The notes under the pieces: model-generated | Seen by the model: only the letters and a program-made list of their open reading frames with translations | What the model was told of the DNA's origin: nothing | Database searches by the model: none | Made by a program: the position numbers and the translations under genes | Shown here: positions 40,601 to 48,327 of the stretch, in pieces | How the letters are laid out: the number at the start of each line of letters is the position of its first letter | Position numbering within the stretch: the stretch's first letter is position 1 | DNA from: JBFWVR01 sp050246635 | GTDB taxonomy: Bacteria > Acidobacteriota > Vicinamibacteria > Vicinamibacterales > UBA2999 | Direction: 5' to 3' | NCBI GenBank assembly: GCA_050246635.1 | Contig: JBFWVR010000002.1 | Location: forward strand, 372,001 to 436,000 | DNA: 64,000 nucleotides

Positions 40601-43600
40601 TCAGCGGGCGCGAAGGCCGCGCCGCAGCACGCCGAGGTTGTAGCGCACACGGCGTCCCGCGCGGCGCACCATTGCCGGCGCGCGCCCGATGGCGTGCCCG
40701 ATCGCGCGCCCCTGGTTACCCAGCCGCCGCGACAGTCGGCGGGCCACGCGCTGGGCCCCCTTCCCCGCGCCCCTGAAGATCTGGTGCCGCGCGAGCGCCA
40801 CGGCACCAAGGCCGAGCACCGTCGCGCCGAGCATGGGCAGCCGCAGCAGGGCCACCGCGGCACGCGGTGGGGGCAGGGTCTCGGCGCGTGCCGCCGCCTC
40901 GATGCAGCGGGCGCTCGCAAGCGTCGGCCCCTCCCCCGCGACCAGGAAACGCGCCGCGGCCCACTTGTGTATCCGGCGATCCTCGGGCGAGCGCCGCCGC
41001 CCCAGCGCCTCACGCGTCTGCCGCACGAGTTCCGCCACGTCCTGGGCGCTGGCAGCCGGGCCGCCGCCCAGACTCGAAAACGCGTCGATGGGCCGCGTGC
41101 CGGGATGGTCACGCGACGAGTCCGACGCGACGAACACGATGCAGTGCGTGCCCGTCAACTGGGCCAGCGCCAGCGCGAGCGGATTCGCCCCGATCACGAC
41201 AGCCGCGGCGGCGATCGTCTCGCGCAGCAGGACCAGGTCGAGCGCGCCGGACCGGTCGTAGTCGCGCGGCATCAGCACGACGTCGCCGAGGTTCGAGAAA
41301 TCGGCCGCCTGCCACGGCTTCGTCTTGCCGGGCGCCGGGCGCACGACCACGGTCAGATCCCGCAACGCGGGCAGCTTCGAGCCACGCAGCGCCGCAAGGT
41401 ACTCGCGCAGCAGCAACGGTTCGAGCGCGGGTTCGGCCGAGAGGCCAGGAGACCCGGCGAAGAACGCGAACGGGCGCCCGGCTTCGAGTCCGAGGAACTC
41501 CCGGAACTCCTCGGTGGACAGCAGGTCCGCCCCGGCCCCGGACGCATAGTCCGCGAGGATGGCGCCGGTCCGGTGAACGCGCGAGCGTGACGAGACACGG
41601 AGGCTCTCCGCCTCGCTGGCGGTGGCGGGGTTCCACACCAGCCAGTCCTCGGGCTGCGCGAGCACCACCGCTGGGTTGACGCCGGCGTCCAGCAGATCGG
41701 CGCTGGCCACCGTGGGGATGCCGGCTGCGCGGGCCGCCTGCATGAGCGCGACCTGCTCCAGCCCGGAGTCGACGGCGGTAGGCAGGTCCAGGGCCGGGAG
41801 GACCACGACGACGTCCGGCCGCTCCCGGCGGATCAGCGCCCGTGCCGGGGCCGAGACGGGGACCGCCGAGGCCATTGCGGCAACCAGTCGGGCCAGGCGT
41901 CGCCGGACCCAGGCGGGGCTCCCGTAGAAGCGGTCGATCCAGCGCAGGCCCGGTGGCAGCAGCGTGCGCTGCACGCGGGTGCGCCAACGGGCCTCCCGCG
42001 GCCCGAGCCGCGGATCCAGGAATCGCATGGCGGCCGCCGCACCGAGCAGGGCGCCGGCGGCCTCCGCCCACATGCCGGTGCGCCGCGGGACGACACCCGC
42101 CGTGCCGGCATCGACGAAGTCGCCGGCACGGTCGAAGGCCTCGAGGGGCTGCTCGCGCCCGGCCGTGAAGACCACGACGACGTTGTGCCGTTCCTTCTGC
42201 AGCACACGCACGAGCGGGGCGTAGGCTTCCAGCTGGCCACCGGACGGCGCCGCCACGAGCACGTTCAGTGACTGCGCGCGGCCGCGGCGCGCACCCGCGG
42301 CGGCGCCCGACAGCCTCGCTGCGGCGGCCAGCACCTGGAGGAGCAGGCGCCGGGCCGGGCCCGGGACCGGCCGGGGCTCGGGAGCGTGCGCGGCCTCGAC
42401 GAGATCGCCAAGCACCGTGCGCACGATCACGCGAGCGGGCACAAGACGGGGACCGTGCGGCCTGGCCCAGGCCGATGCCGCGGCGCGCGTCCGGTCCAGC
42501 TCCCCGTCGCGGTTCTCGGCGATGGCGGCCAGGCGTTCGACATGCGCCTCCCACGACCTGGTCATGGCGGGCCATGCGGCCGTCGCGGCGCACCGCACGA
42601 ACGTCTCGAGGCGCTCACCGGCCTCCGGGAGATCCGGCAGCACCAGCGCGACGACCGGCATGCCACGCCACGCCGCCTCGGTCATCAGGCGCGGGTCGAG
42701 CGCCACGAGGATGGTGGCCCCGTCGAGCACGGTGGCCACGTGCCGTGCCGTGTCGTCGCCCACACGGCGGGCGACCACCTCGACGCCGGCATGCCGGTCG
42801 GGCACACCGCGCCAGGCCTCGACGTCACCTGGCGACGCCGACACGACGACCCGCGCGCCGGCGAGCGCCGGGCTGCCGTGCGATCGCACGCGCCTGACCC
42901 AGTGCTCGAAAGCAGCCACCTCCCGATCCGGGTCGCCATCCTCGGTGCCGGCGAACACGACCGTGGGCGCCTGTCCGGGCTCGGTCTTGACCGGTGCCGG
43001 CACCTCGTGCCCGCCGCCGATGCTGCCGACGACGAGCGTATGCCGCAGGCGGGAGCCCCAGGCCCGCATGAGGGCGCGTCGCTGGGCCGTGTTCCACAGG
43101 CAGATGCAGTCCGGCGCGTCGTGGAGGACGCCGCTTGCCGCGCCGTCGGCCCAGCTCGTGGCGACACCGAGCGTGGGGATCCCGAGGACACGCGCGGCCC
43201 GCACGAAGTCGGTCAGCCCTCCCCCAGGGGGCGAGACGGGCGCCAGCAGGATCGCCTCGGGCCGGAGGTCCTCGAGCAGGCGCAACAGCACGGGCGGCAC
43301 GGGAAGCTGGCGTTCGAGCGCCTCGGCGGCGGCGAGGGCGGCGAGGCGCGTCCGGTCGTGCCGGACGATGAAGGAGGCCGCCACCCACCGGGCCAGCCGC
43401 GGCGCCGTCTCGATCCGACCGGGGCGGCGGGCCGCGGGCGAGAGCAGGACGTCCACACACCCGCGCAGCGCGATGGAGAGGGCGCGGAAGGGGCCGGCCA
43501 GTCGCGGGACCCGGCCCAGGGTGAGGCTCTCGCACTCGTGCGCGAGCGTACGCAACTCGGGACTGGACCGCGGGTCCTGCGCCTCGACCAGGACGTGGAC

Positions 43601-43693
43601 ATCGTCGCCCTTTGCGGACGCGAGCCGGATGATGTTGGAGAGCGCCACGGCGGACTCACAGTCCGCCGCGAAGGCAAGGAGACGGCGCGCCAC
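40601..43693 (-). CDS. SWD-9: degenerate double SWD protein
   Basis: 1030 residues with two SWD-like modules lacking the core motifs. In module one the SWDNL position reads TSWADGAASGVLHD and the RPHP position VVVSASPGDVEAW. Module two starts LNVLVAAPSGGQLEAYAP; SWDNL reads ADLLDAGVNPAV, RPHP reads RPAP, and VGxNTS reads VIGANPLALALA. Near the end LRLPMLGATVLGLGAVAL is a possible membrane segment, followed by a basic amphipathic tail with VRYNLGVLRRGLRAR, similar to the SWD-7 end. Likely a non-catalytic partner. GTG at 43693 is 3 bases after the upstream stop. Confidence 0.8.
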   Translation of the reverse strand: MARRLLAFAADCESAVALSNIIRLASAKGDDVHVLVEAQDPRSSPELRTLAHECESLTLGRVPRLAGPFRALSIALRGCVDVLLSPAARRPGRIETAPRLARWVAASFIVRHDRTRLAALAAAEALERQLPVPPVLLRLLEDLRPEAILLAPVSPPGGGLTDFVRAARVLGIPTLGVATSWADGAASGVLHDAPDCICLWNTAQRRALMRAWGSRLRHTLVVGSIGGGHEVPAPVKTEPGQAPTVVFAGTEDGDPDREVAAFEHWVRRVRSHGSPALAGARVVVSASPGDVEAWRGVPDRHAGVEVVARRVGDDTARHVATVLDGATILVALDPRLMTEAAWRGMPVVALVLPDLPEAGERLETFVRCAATAAWPAMTRSWEAHVERLAAIAENRDGELDRTRAAASAWARPHGPRLVPARVIVRTVLGDLVEAAHAPEPRPVPGPARRLLLQVLAAAARLSGAAAGARRGRAQSLNVLVAAPSGGQLEAYAPLVRVLQKERHNVVVVFTAGREQPLEAFDRAGDFVDAGTAGVVPRRTGMWAEAAGALLGAAAAMRFLDPRLGPREARWRTRVQRTLLPPGLRWIDRFYGSPAWVRRRLARLVAAMASAVPVSAPARALIRRERPDVVVVLPALDLPTAVDSGLEQVALMQAARAAGIPTVASADLLDAGVNPAVVLAQPEDWLVWNPATASEAESLRVSSRSRVHRTGAILADYASGAGADLLSTEEFREFLGLEAGRPFAFFAGSPGLSAEPALEPLLLREYLAALRGSKLPALRDLTVVVRPAPGKTKPWQAADFSNLGDVVLMPRDYDRSGALDLVLLRETIAAAAVVIGANPLALALAQLTGTHCIVFVASDSSRDHPGTRPIDAFSSLGGGPAASAQDVAELVRQTREALGRRRSPEDRRIHKWAAARFLVAGEGPTLASARCIEAAARAETLPPPRAAVALLRLPMLGATVLGLGAVALARHQIFRGAGKGAQRVARRLSRRLGNQGRAIGHAIGRAPAMVRRAGRRVRYNLGVLRRGLRAR

Positions 43694-43696
43694 GGG

Positions 43697-44422
43697 CTAC
43701 GGTTCCTCGACGCTCAGGCTGGCAGGCCCACCCCACCGCACCGATTTCCGCACGAGACGGTAGGCGGGCCTGAGGCGGGGACTCTTCGGCGGACGGCGAT
43801 CGAACAAGGGCTGCGGCCCGGACGGACGCTCCGCGACCAACTGGGGCGTTGACGGGCCCGGGGCGGCGGCGCGCGCCGCGGCCGCTTCCGCCCGTGCCGC
43901 CCGCGCGGCGGTCGCTGCGATCTTCGCGGCCTGGCGCTCCTCCAGCTTCTTGCCGCGCGCCGCCTCGCGCGCCGCCAGGATCGTCTCCCTCCGCGCCTCG
44001 TCGCGGGCCGCGCGCGAGATGTCAGAGGTGCCCGCGGCGGCGGAGCGTTCCCGACGATGGTCCACCGAGGTTTTCCAGCGCCTCGCCACGACACGAGCGG
44101 CACCGAGGAGCAGCGGGGAAAACGGACGCCGGTGTGGCCCAATCTCGGTCATCCGGCGCATCAGTTGCTCGAGCGCATCCGGAGGCGCCGAACCGTCCGG
44201 CCCCAGCAGTCCGGCGTCGACCACCCGGTAGGGAGGCAGCGCGCCACTGGCGAGGGCACGTGCACGGTCGCCCGGCGAGCCGGCGATGCACCAGTCGCAC
44301 GTGGCCGGGCCACCAGGCTCCCACGGCTCCACGAGCTCCGCTCCTGGTGTCCTGCCCGCGGCCTCGCGCAAGGACTCCCGCAGTCGCGGCGTCGGGCCCA
44401 CGCAGCCGATGCGCACGCTCAT
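43697..44422 (-). CDS. Small Rossmann-like protein with conserved charged tail (unknown)
   Basis: 241 residues, unknown function. Residues 1-110 look beta/alpha (VRIGCVGPTPRLRESLREAA, DWCIAGSPGDRARALASG, YRVVDAGLL), similar in layout to the protein at 27106. From about residue 127 the tail contains SDISRAARDEARRETILAAR and ends VRKSVRWGG plus nine residues. SWD-12 ends with a related tail (EFSRAARDDARQALTMAAR ... GRAVRWEG), so this tail occurs on two different proteins. ATG at 44422 overlaps the GT2 stop as ATGA. The gene lies directly upstream of SWD-9, as 27106 lies upstream of SWD-7. Confidence 0.78.
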   Translation of the reverse strand: MSVRIGCVGPTPRLRESLREAAGRTPGAELVEPWEPGGPATCDWCIAGSPGDRARALASGALPPYRVVDAGLLGPDGSAPPDALEQLMRRMTEIGPHRRPFSPLLLGAARVVARRWKTSVDHRRERSAAAGTSDISRAARDEARRETILAAREAARGKKLEERQAAKIAATAARAARAEAAAARAAAPGPSTPQLVAERPSGPQPLFDRRPPKSPRLRPAYRLVRKSVRWGGPASLSVEEP

Positions 44423-45666
44423 GCGACTGCACCGCCGCGGGACGGCGCGTCCCACTGCTTGAGCGCATCGAGTGGCGGCATCGTCAGCGTGTGCCGGGGA
44501 GACGGCTGCCGGGGATGCGTCTCGGACCACGCCAGCGCGTCGAACACCGTCGCGAACTCACGCGCCGGACCGCTGTCGCCACCTTCGACCTCGGCGAGCT
44601 CGCCGCGCGCTCGCGACACGGGCAGCGCAGAGATGCCCTGCAGGTACAGCTGCGTCGACTGGACGAACACCCGCACGTCGTCCCGCTCGAGCGCGAGGCC
44701 GTCGGTGAGCGCGTCGAGATCCTCCCAGCGATCGGAGCCGAGCCTGGCGGCCCGCTGGTAGTCACCGAGGCAGCCCACGTAGTACTGGGCGCGGTTCAAC
44801 GCCAGGCCGGCGAAACGGTCCGGCAAGGCGCGGGCAACCCGCTCGTAGTCGTTCAGCACGAGCGCGTGCGTGAAGCAGGCCTCGGTCGGCATGAACTCGA
44901 CGAGCTGCTTCCATGAGAGCCCGAGGTCCCGCATGAAGCGATCGGCCAGGACCCCGCGGCGCCGGAACGACGCGCCGTTGCCCACGCCACAGCTCACGAA
45001 CAGGCCATCGTCGATCAACAGGAACTCGTCGGTGTGCGCCAGCATCAGGAACCCGGACGTGTAGTCCGGGCAGACCGGCGGGCAGATGCGGCCGATCGCC
45101 GACGCGCGAACCGTGTCGATGACCGATCGGTGGCACGCCGACGTCATGAGCTTCGGCAGGACCTTCGACCCGAACTTGGGCTGGCCGTTCAGGTAGTAGG
45201 CGAGCACGCGCCGGCTCTCGAAGCGGTACTCCTGGAGCGAGCAGAGACGCCGGGTGAAGACCGACTGCGGATCGCCGGCGCGCTTCGGGGCGAAGCGATC
45301 GGGGAACCAGCCGAACAGGCGCAGCCCCGTCGAGGCCGCCCGCTCGTGCACCAGGGCGAGCGCGTCCCGGCGCAGCACCGACCGATCCGTGAGGATGCTC
45401 ACGAACTCGCCGCGCGCGGCCGAGACCGCGTGCTCCCAGTTGTCGGGCATCGACAGGGTGCCGCCCGTGCGCACGTAGCGCACCCGCGCGTCCTCGAAGC
45501 CCGCCGCGACGGCGGCCGTCTCGTCGGCCTCGCCGGCGTCGCTGTTGTCGCACACGACGACCTCGAAATCGCGGAAGGTCTGGGCGAGCACCGACTGGAC
45601 CGCGTCCCGGAGGTGGAGGGGGCGGTTCTTCGTCGGGATGGCAATCGTGAAGAACGGCGCGCTCAT
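44419..45666 (-). CDS. Glycosyltransferase family 2 (copy 2 of a paralogous pair)
   Basis: 415 residues, a close relative of the GT2 at 33964 along its whole length: FFTIAIPTKNRPLHLRDAVQ, VVVCDNSDAGEA, TLSMPDNWEHAV, SILTDRSVLRRDAL, YTSGFLMLAHT, FVSCGVGNGASFRRRG and PTEACFTHALVLND are shared almost word for word. Expected to be a cytoplasmic sugar transferase. ATG at 45666 overlaps the SWD-10 stop as ATGA; the upstream neighbour is again a single-module SWD gene. Duplication with divergence could have changed donor or acceptor specificity. Confidence 0.9.
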   Translation of the reverse strand: MSAPFFTIAIPTKNRPLHLRDAVQSVLAQTFRDFEVVVCDNSDAGEADETAAVAAGFEDARVRYVRTGGTLSMPDNWEHAVSAARGEFVSILTDRSVLRRDALALVHERAASTGLRLFGWFPDRFAPKRAGDPQSVFTRRLCSLQEYRFESRRVLAYYLNGQPKFGSKVLPKLMTSACHRSVIDTVRASAIGRICPPVCPDYTSGFLMLAHTDEFLLIDDGLFVSCGVGNGASFRRRGVLADRFMRDLGLSWKQLVEFMPTEACFTHALVLNDYERVARALPDRFAGLALNRAQYYVGCLGDYQRAARLGSDRWEDLDALTDGLALERDDVRVFVQSTQLYLQGISALPVSRARGELAEVEGGDSGPAREFATVFDALAWSETHPRQPSPRHTLTMPPLDALKQWDAPSRGGAVA

Positions 45667-47150
45667 CGGGCCGCCTCCGGCGAGGCCAGCGCGAGCCCGG
45701 GCACGAGGGCCTCGGGACGGCGGGGGCCGGCGGTCATCGCCGCGGGCGCGCCGACCATGCTCTCGAGCAGATCGGCGACGACGTCGGAGGCGGGCGTGTC
45801 CACGCCGCAGGGGCGCAGGAACCACCGGACGAAGCCGCGCCGGCCCTCCCGCTGGACGTCGGCGCCCTCCCGCACGATCCGCCAGACCCGCTCGGCGATC
45901 TCGTCGTGTGTCGCGCTCACCTCGAGGAACTGCCCCTTGAGGAGGTGCCGGAAGTGGCCGGTGCGTCCCTGCGACGGATAGTACTCGTCGGCGACGATCG
46001 TGAGGCACGGTCGATCAGCCACGGCGGCTTCGAGGAAGGCGGTCGTGTTGAGGCCGATGGTGCCGGCCGCCAGCGCGAGCTGATCGAAGTAGGCCTGCCA
46101 CGCCTCCGGCGTGTCTGCCTGGTCGCCCTCGCGCGGATACACGACCACGCCACGGCGGGCGTAGCCGTTCCACGTGTCCGCGTTCGTGGGATGCGGCCGC
46201 ACGACGATCGTTGGCGCCGCGTCCCCGAAGCGACGGTCGAACGCGTCGGCGATCCGCGTCACGAGCGGCGTCTCGTCCGGGGCCAGGGTGCGCGATGAGC
46301 AGAGGAACACCACGTATGGCCGGTCGTCCGGGCAGCCCATGAGCGCGCAGAGCGCCTCACGCGTCGCGGAGGTCGAGAAGGTGAAGAACCGATCGAGGTG
46401 CGGCGCGCCCGTGATACGCACGAGCTCCGGCGGGATGTCGTGCAGGGTGACCGCCTCCTCGGCAAGCGGCTCGTTCCACACCACGAAGACGTCCGGCAGC
46501 ACGTGCACGGTGCCCTTGCTGGTGAGGTTGTCCCAGCTGTTGACGTACCCCACAGTGGGGATCCCGAGGCAGCGCGCGGCGTGGAGGTAGTCGGCCTCGA
46601 CCGGGTTCTTGGGCCAGATGGTCGGCGAGACGAGCACCACGTCGGGTGCCGCCTCCCGCAGGAGGTCGACGACGGTGGGGCTTGGCGGGCTGACGCTCTC
46701 GAGCGCGCGCCAGGCCTGCAACGTGCCGCGCCGCCAGATCGTCGCGCGGGCGGCGCGCGACCGCACGAAGCGCTGCATGCGCGGCGGCATCTCGTGCTCG
46801 AGGGCCTCGGTCACCCGCTCTGGCGACGGATGCCAGGGACGCATGTAGGTGCCTCGGCTGAGCACCTGCCGGCCCATCATGAGCGCCTCGTACCACGGCT
46901 CGGGCGGATCCGGCCGGTAGCCCACCTCGACGTCGGCAATCGCCTCCTGCGCCGCGCTCAGCCCGCGCCCCAGGTAGGTCATCTTCTTCCGGCCGACCTT
47001 CTTCTGCTCGACACGCGCCATGAGCCCGGGATCGGTCATCTTCGTCCCGTGCAGCACCGCGACGCGGTGGCCGCGACGGTGGAGTTCCCGCAGCACCGTA
47101 TCCAGGTTGCGGAAGAAGTTCACGTGCTGCATCACGAAGAGGGCCTTCAT
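45663..47150 (-). CDS. SWD-10: single GT-B-like transferase
   Basis: 495 residues, single module: MKALFVMQHVNFFRNLDTVL, NSWDNLTSKGTVHVLPD, ITGAPHLDRFF, VVRPHPTNADTW, IGLNTTAFLEAAVADRPC, GRTGHFRHLL and FLRPCGVDTPA. It is closest to SWD-12 and SWD-8 and keeps all core motifs. The ATG at 47150 follows a TAGAAT -10 box by only 9 bases, so the transcript should be nearly leaderless. It heads a four-gene minus-strand unit (SWD-10, GT2, tail protein, SWD-9), with overlapping stops and starts up to the last gene. Confidence 0.87.
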   Translation of the reverse strand: MKALFVMQHVNFFRNLDTVLRELHRRGHRVAVLHGTKMTDPGLMARVEQKKVGRKKMTYLGRGLSAAQEAIADVEVGYRPDPPEPWYEALMMGRQVLSRGTYMRPWHPSPERVTEALEHEMPPRMQRFVRSRAARATIWRRGTLQAWRALESVSPPSPTVVDLLREAAPDVVLVSPTIWPKNPVEADYLHAARCLGIPTVGYVNSWDNLTSKGTVHVLPDVFVVWNEPLAEEAVTLHDIPPELVRITGAPHLDRFFTFSTSATREALCALMGCPDDRPYVVFLCSSRTLAPDETPLVTRIADAFDRRFGDAAPTIVVRPHPTNADTWNGYARRGVVVYPREGDQADTPEAWQAYFDQLALAAGTIGLNTTAFLEAAVADRPCLTIVADEYYPSQGRTGHFRHLLKGQFLEVSATHDEIAERVWRIVREGADVQREGRRGFVRWFLRPCGVDTPASDVVADLLESMVGAPAAMTAGPRRPEALVPGLALASPEAAR

Positions 47151-47159
47151 GTGCAGGCG

Positions 47160-47165
47160 ATTCTA
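47160..47165 (-). promoter_or_regulatory. TAGAAT -10 box for the SWD-10 unit
   Basis: On the minus strand TAGAAT (47165-47160) is followed by nine bases and then the SWD-10 ATG, so the transcription start falls within about three bases of the start codon. I see no good -35. It lies in the 67-base gap between SWD-10 and the FkbM gene. Confidence 0.5.
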
Positions 47166-47217
47166 GCAAGGGGGCTCGACCGGCTCCCGACAAAATCGTG
47201 CACGCCGGCGTCGGCAC

Positions 47218-48291
47218 TCAGGCGGGGACGAGAACGAGGTCCGTCTTGTGCCCCCGGCCGTCGGCCAGGTACCCAAGCGCCTCCGGGAGGTCCGCCACGG
47301 GACGCAACCGCGAACCGTCCGCGGCGGGGTGGAGGTCGATGAAGCGGGTGAAGTGCGCGGCCAGGCGGGCCAGCAGGTCCTCCGGTGAGCCACCCGCGGC
47401 GCGCAACAGGGGCGGGTCGATCTCCAGCTGCCAGGCGATGTGCCGGCACGCGAGCACCCCCGGGGCGCCCTCCAGCACGTGCGGCTCCCATCCCTGCACG
47501 TCCACCTTCACGAAGTGCACGGCGTCCAGATCGATCCGGCGGTCGGCAACCCACGAGTCGAGGCGACGGCAGGGCACCGCCACGGCATCACGCACCTTGC
47601 GGCCACCGGCGCCTATGGTGTGGCCGCCGATGTACTTCCCGCGGCGGAGGGTCACCTCGCCGTCGGCCGATCCGATCGCGCACTGCTCCGGCAGGACGAG
47701 CCCGGACAGGCCGTTGATGATCAACGTTCGCACCAGGCTCTCGAAGTTGCCGGGGTCGGGCTCGGCCGCGTAGGCGACGCCGCAGTCGCCGAGCACCGTC
47801 CGGAGCAGCGACGTCCGGCCGATGTTGGCACCGACGTCCAGCATGATCGGGCCCACCGACACCTCGCGCGTCTGCAGCAGGGCGCGCAAGGGTAGTCCCT
47901 GGGCCCGCAGGCGCTCGGCGCGGTCCGGCTGGCGTGCGCTGGCCGGTGCGCACCAGGTGATGCCGCCCAGCTCCACCGCGATCCCCGCGTCCGCGCCCTG
48001 CCGGGCCACCTCGACGGCGTGGCGGTACGCATCGACGTGCTGCATCCACGCGGCATGCCGCGCACGCGCGGCCGGACTGCTCGCCCGCCGGCGCGCGGAG
48101 GCCACGCGCGCCGGCAACAACACCTGCAGCGACTCGGTCGCGGGAATGCGACGATGTGCGTCGCGTGCCGAGACCCGTGCCCCGGCAGCGGCAGACTTCC
48201 AGTGCTGCAGGGCCTCGCGGGTGGCCAGGAGATCAGCCTCGAGGTGGCGGGCCGCCGGCATGAGCCAGCGCCGCACGGGGGAGTCCGGCAT
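47218..48291 (-). CDS. FkbM-family methyltransferase with helical N-terminal extension
   Basis: 357 residues. About 125 residues of Ala/Arg-rich, mostly helical sequence precede the methyltransferase core: IMLDVGANIGRTSLLRTV (SAM loop), AYAAEPDPGNFESLVRTLI, CAIGSADGEVTLRRGKY and VHFVKVDVQGWEPHVLEGA, with WQLEIDPPLL in the usual late strand. Probable O-methyltransferase on a glycan residue. ATG at 48291 lies 36 bases after the SWD-11 stop, a larger gap than elsewhere, and the gap holds a perfect short inverted repeat. It may be the last gene of the 59567-47218 unit. Confidence 0.86.
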   Translation of the reverse strand: MPDSPVRRWLMPAARHLEADLLATREALQHWKSAAAGARVSARDAHRRIPATESLQVLLPARVASARRRASSPAARARHAAWMQHVDAYRHAVEVARQGADAGIAVELGGITWCAPASARQPDRAERLRAQGLPLRALLQTREVSVGPIMLDVGANIGRTSLLRTVLGDCGVAYAAEPDPGNFESLVRTLIINGLSGLVLPEQCAIGSADGEVTLRRGKYIGGHTIGAGGRKVRDAVAVPCRRLDSWVADRRIDLDAVHFVKVDVQGWEPHVLEGAPGVLACRHIAWQLEIDPPLLRAAGGSPEDLLARLAAHFTRFIDLHPAADGSRLRPVADLPEALGYLADGRGHKTDLVLVPA

Positions 48292-48300
48292 GGCAACCTC

Positions 48301-48320
48301 GGAAACCGGGGACGGTTTCC
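48301..48320. promoter_or_regulatory. Perfect 8-base inverted repeat between SWD-11 and FkbM genes
   Basis: GGAAACCG-GGGA-CGGTTTCC forms an 8-base stem with a 4-base loop in a 36-base gap, ten bases before the FkbM ATG. There is no T run, so it is not a typical rho-independent terminator. It could be an operator or an mRNA hairpin limiting access to the start. Confidence 0.35.
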
Positions 48321-48327
48321 GGGGATC

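Noticed and set aside
40588..40606. CGCTGA/TCAGCG inverted repeat at the convergent gene ends as a bidirectional terminator
   Set aside because: Its arms are simply the two stop codons with adjacent codons; the stem is 6 bases with no T run.
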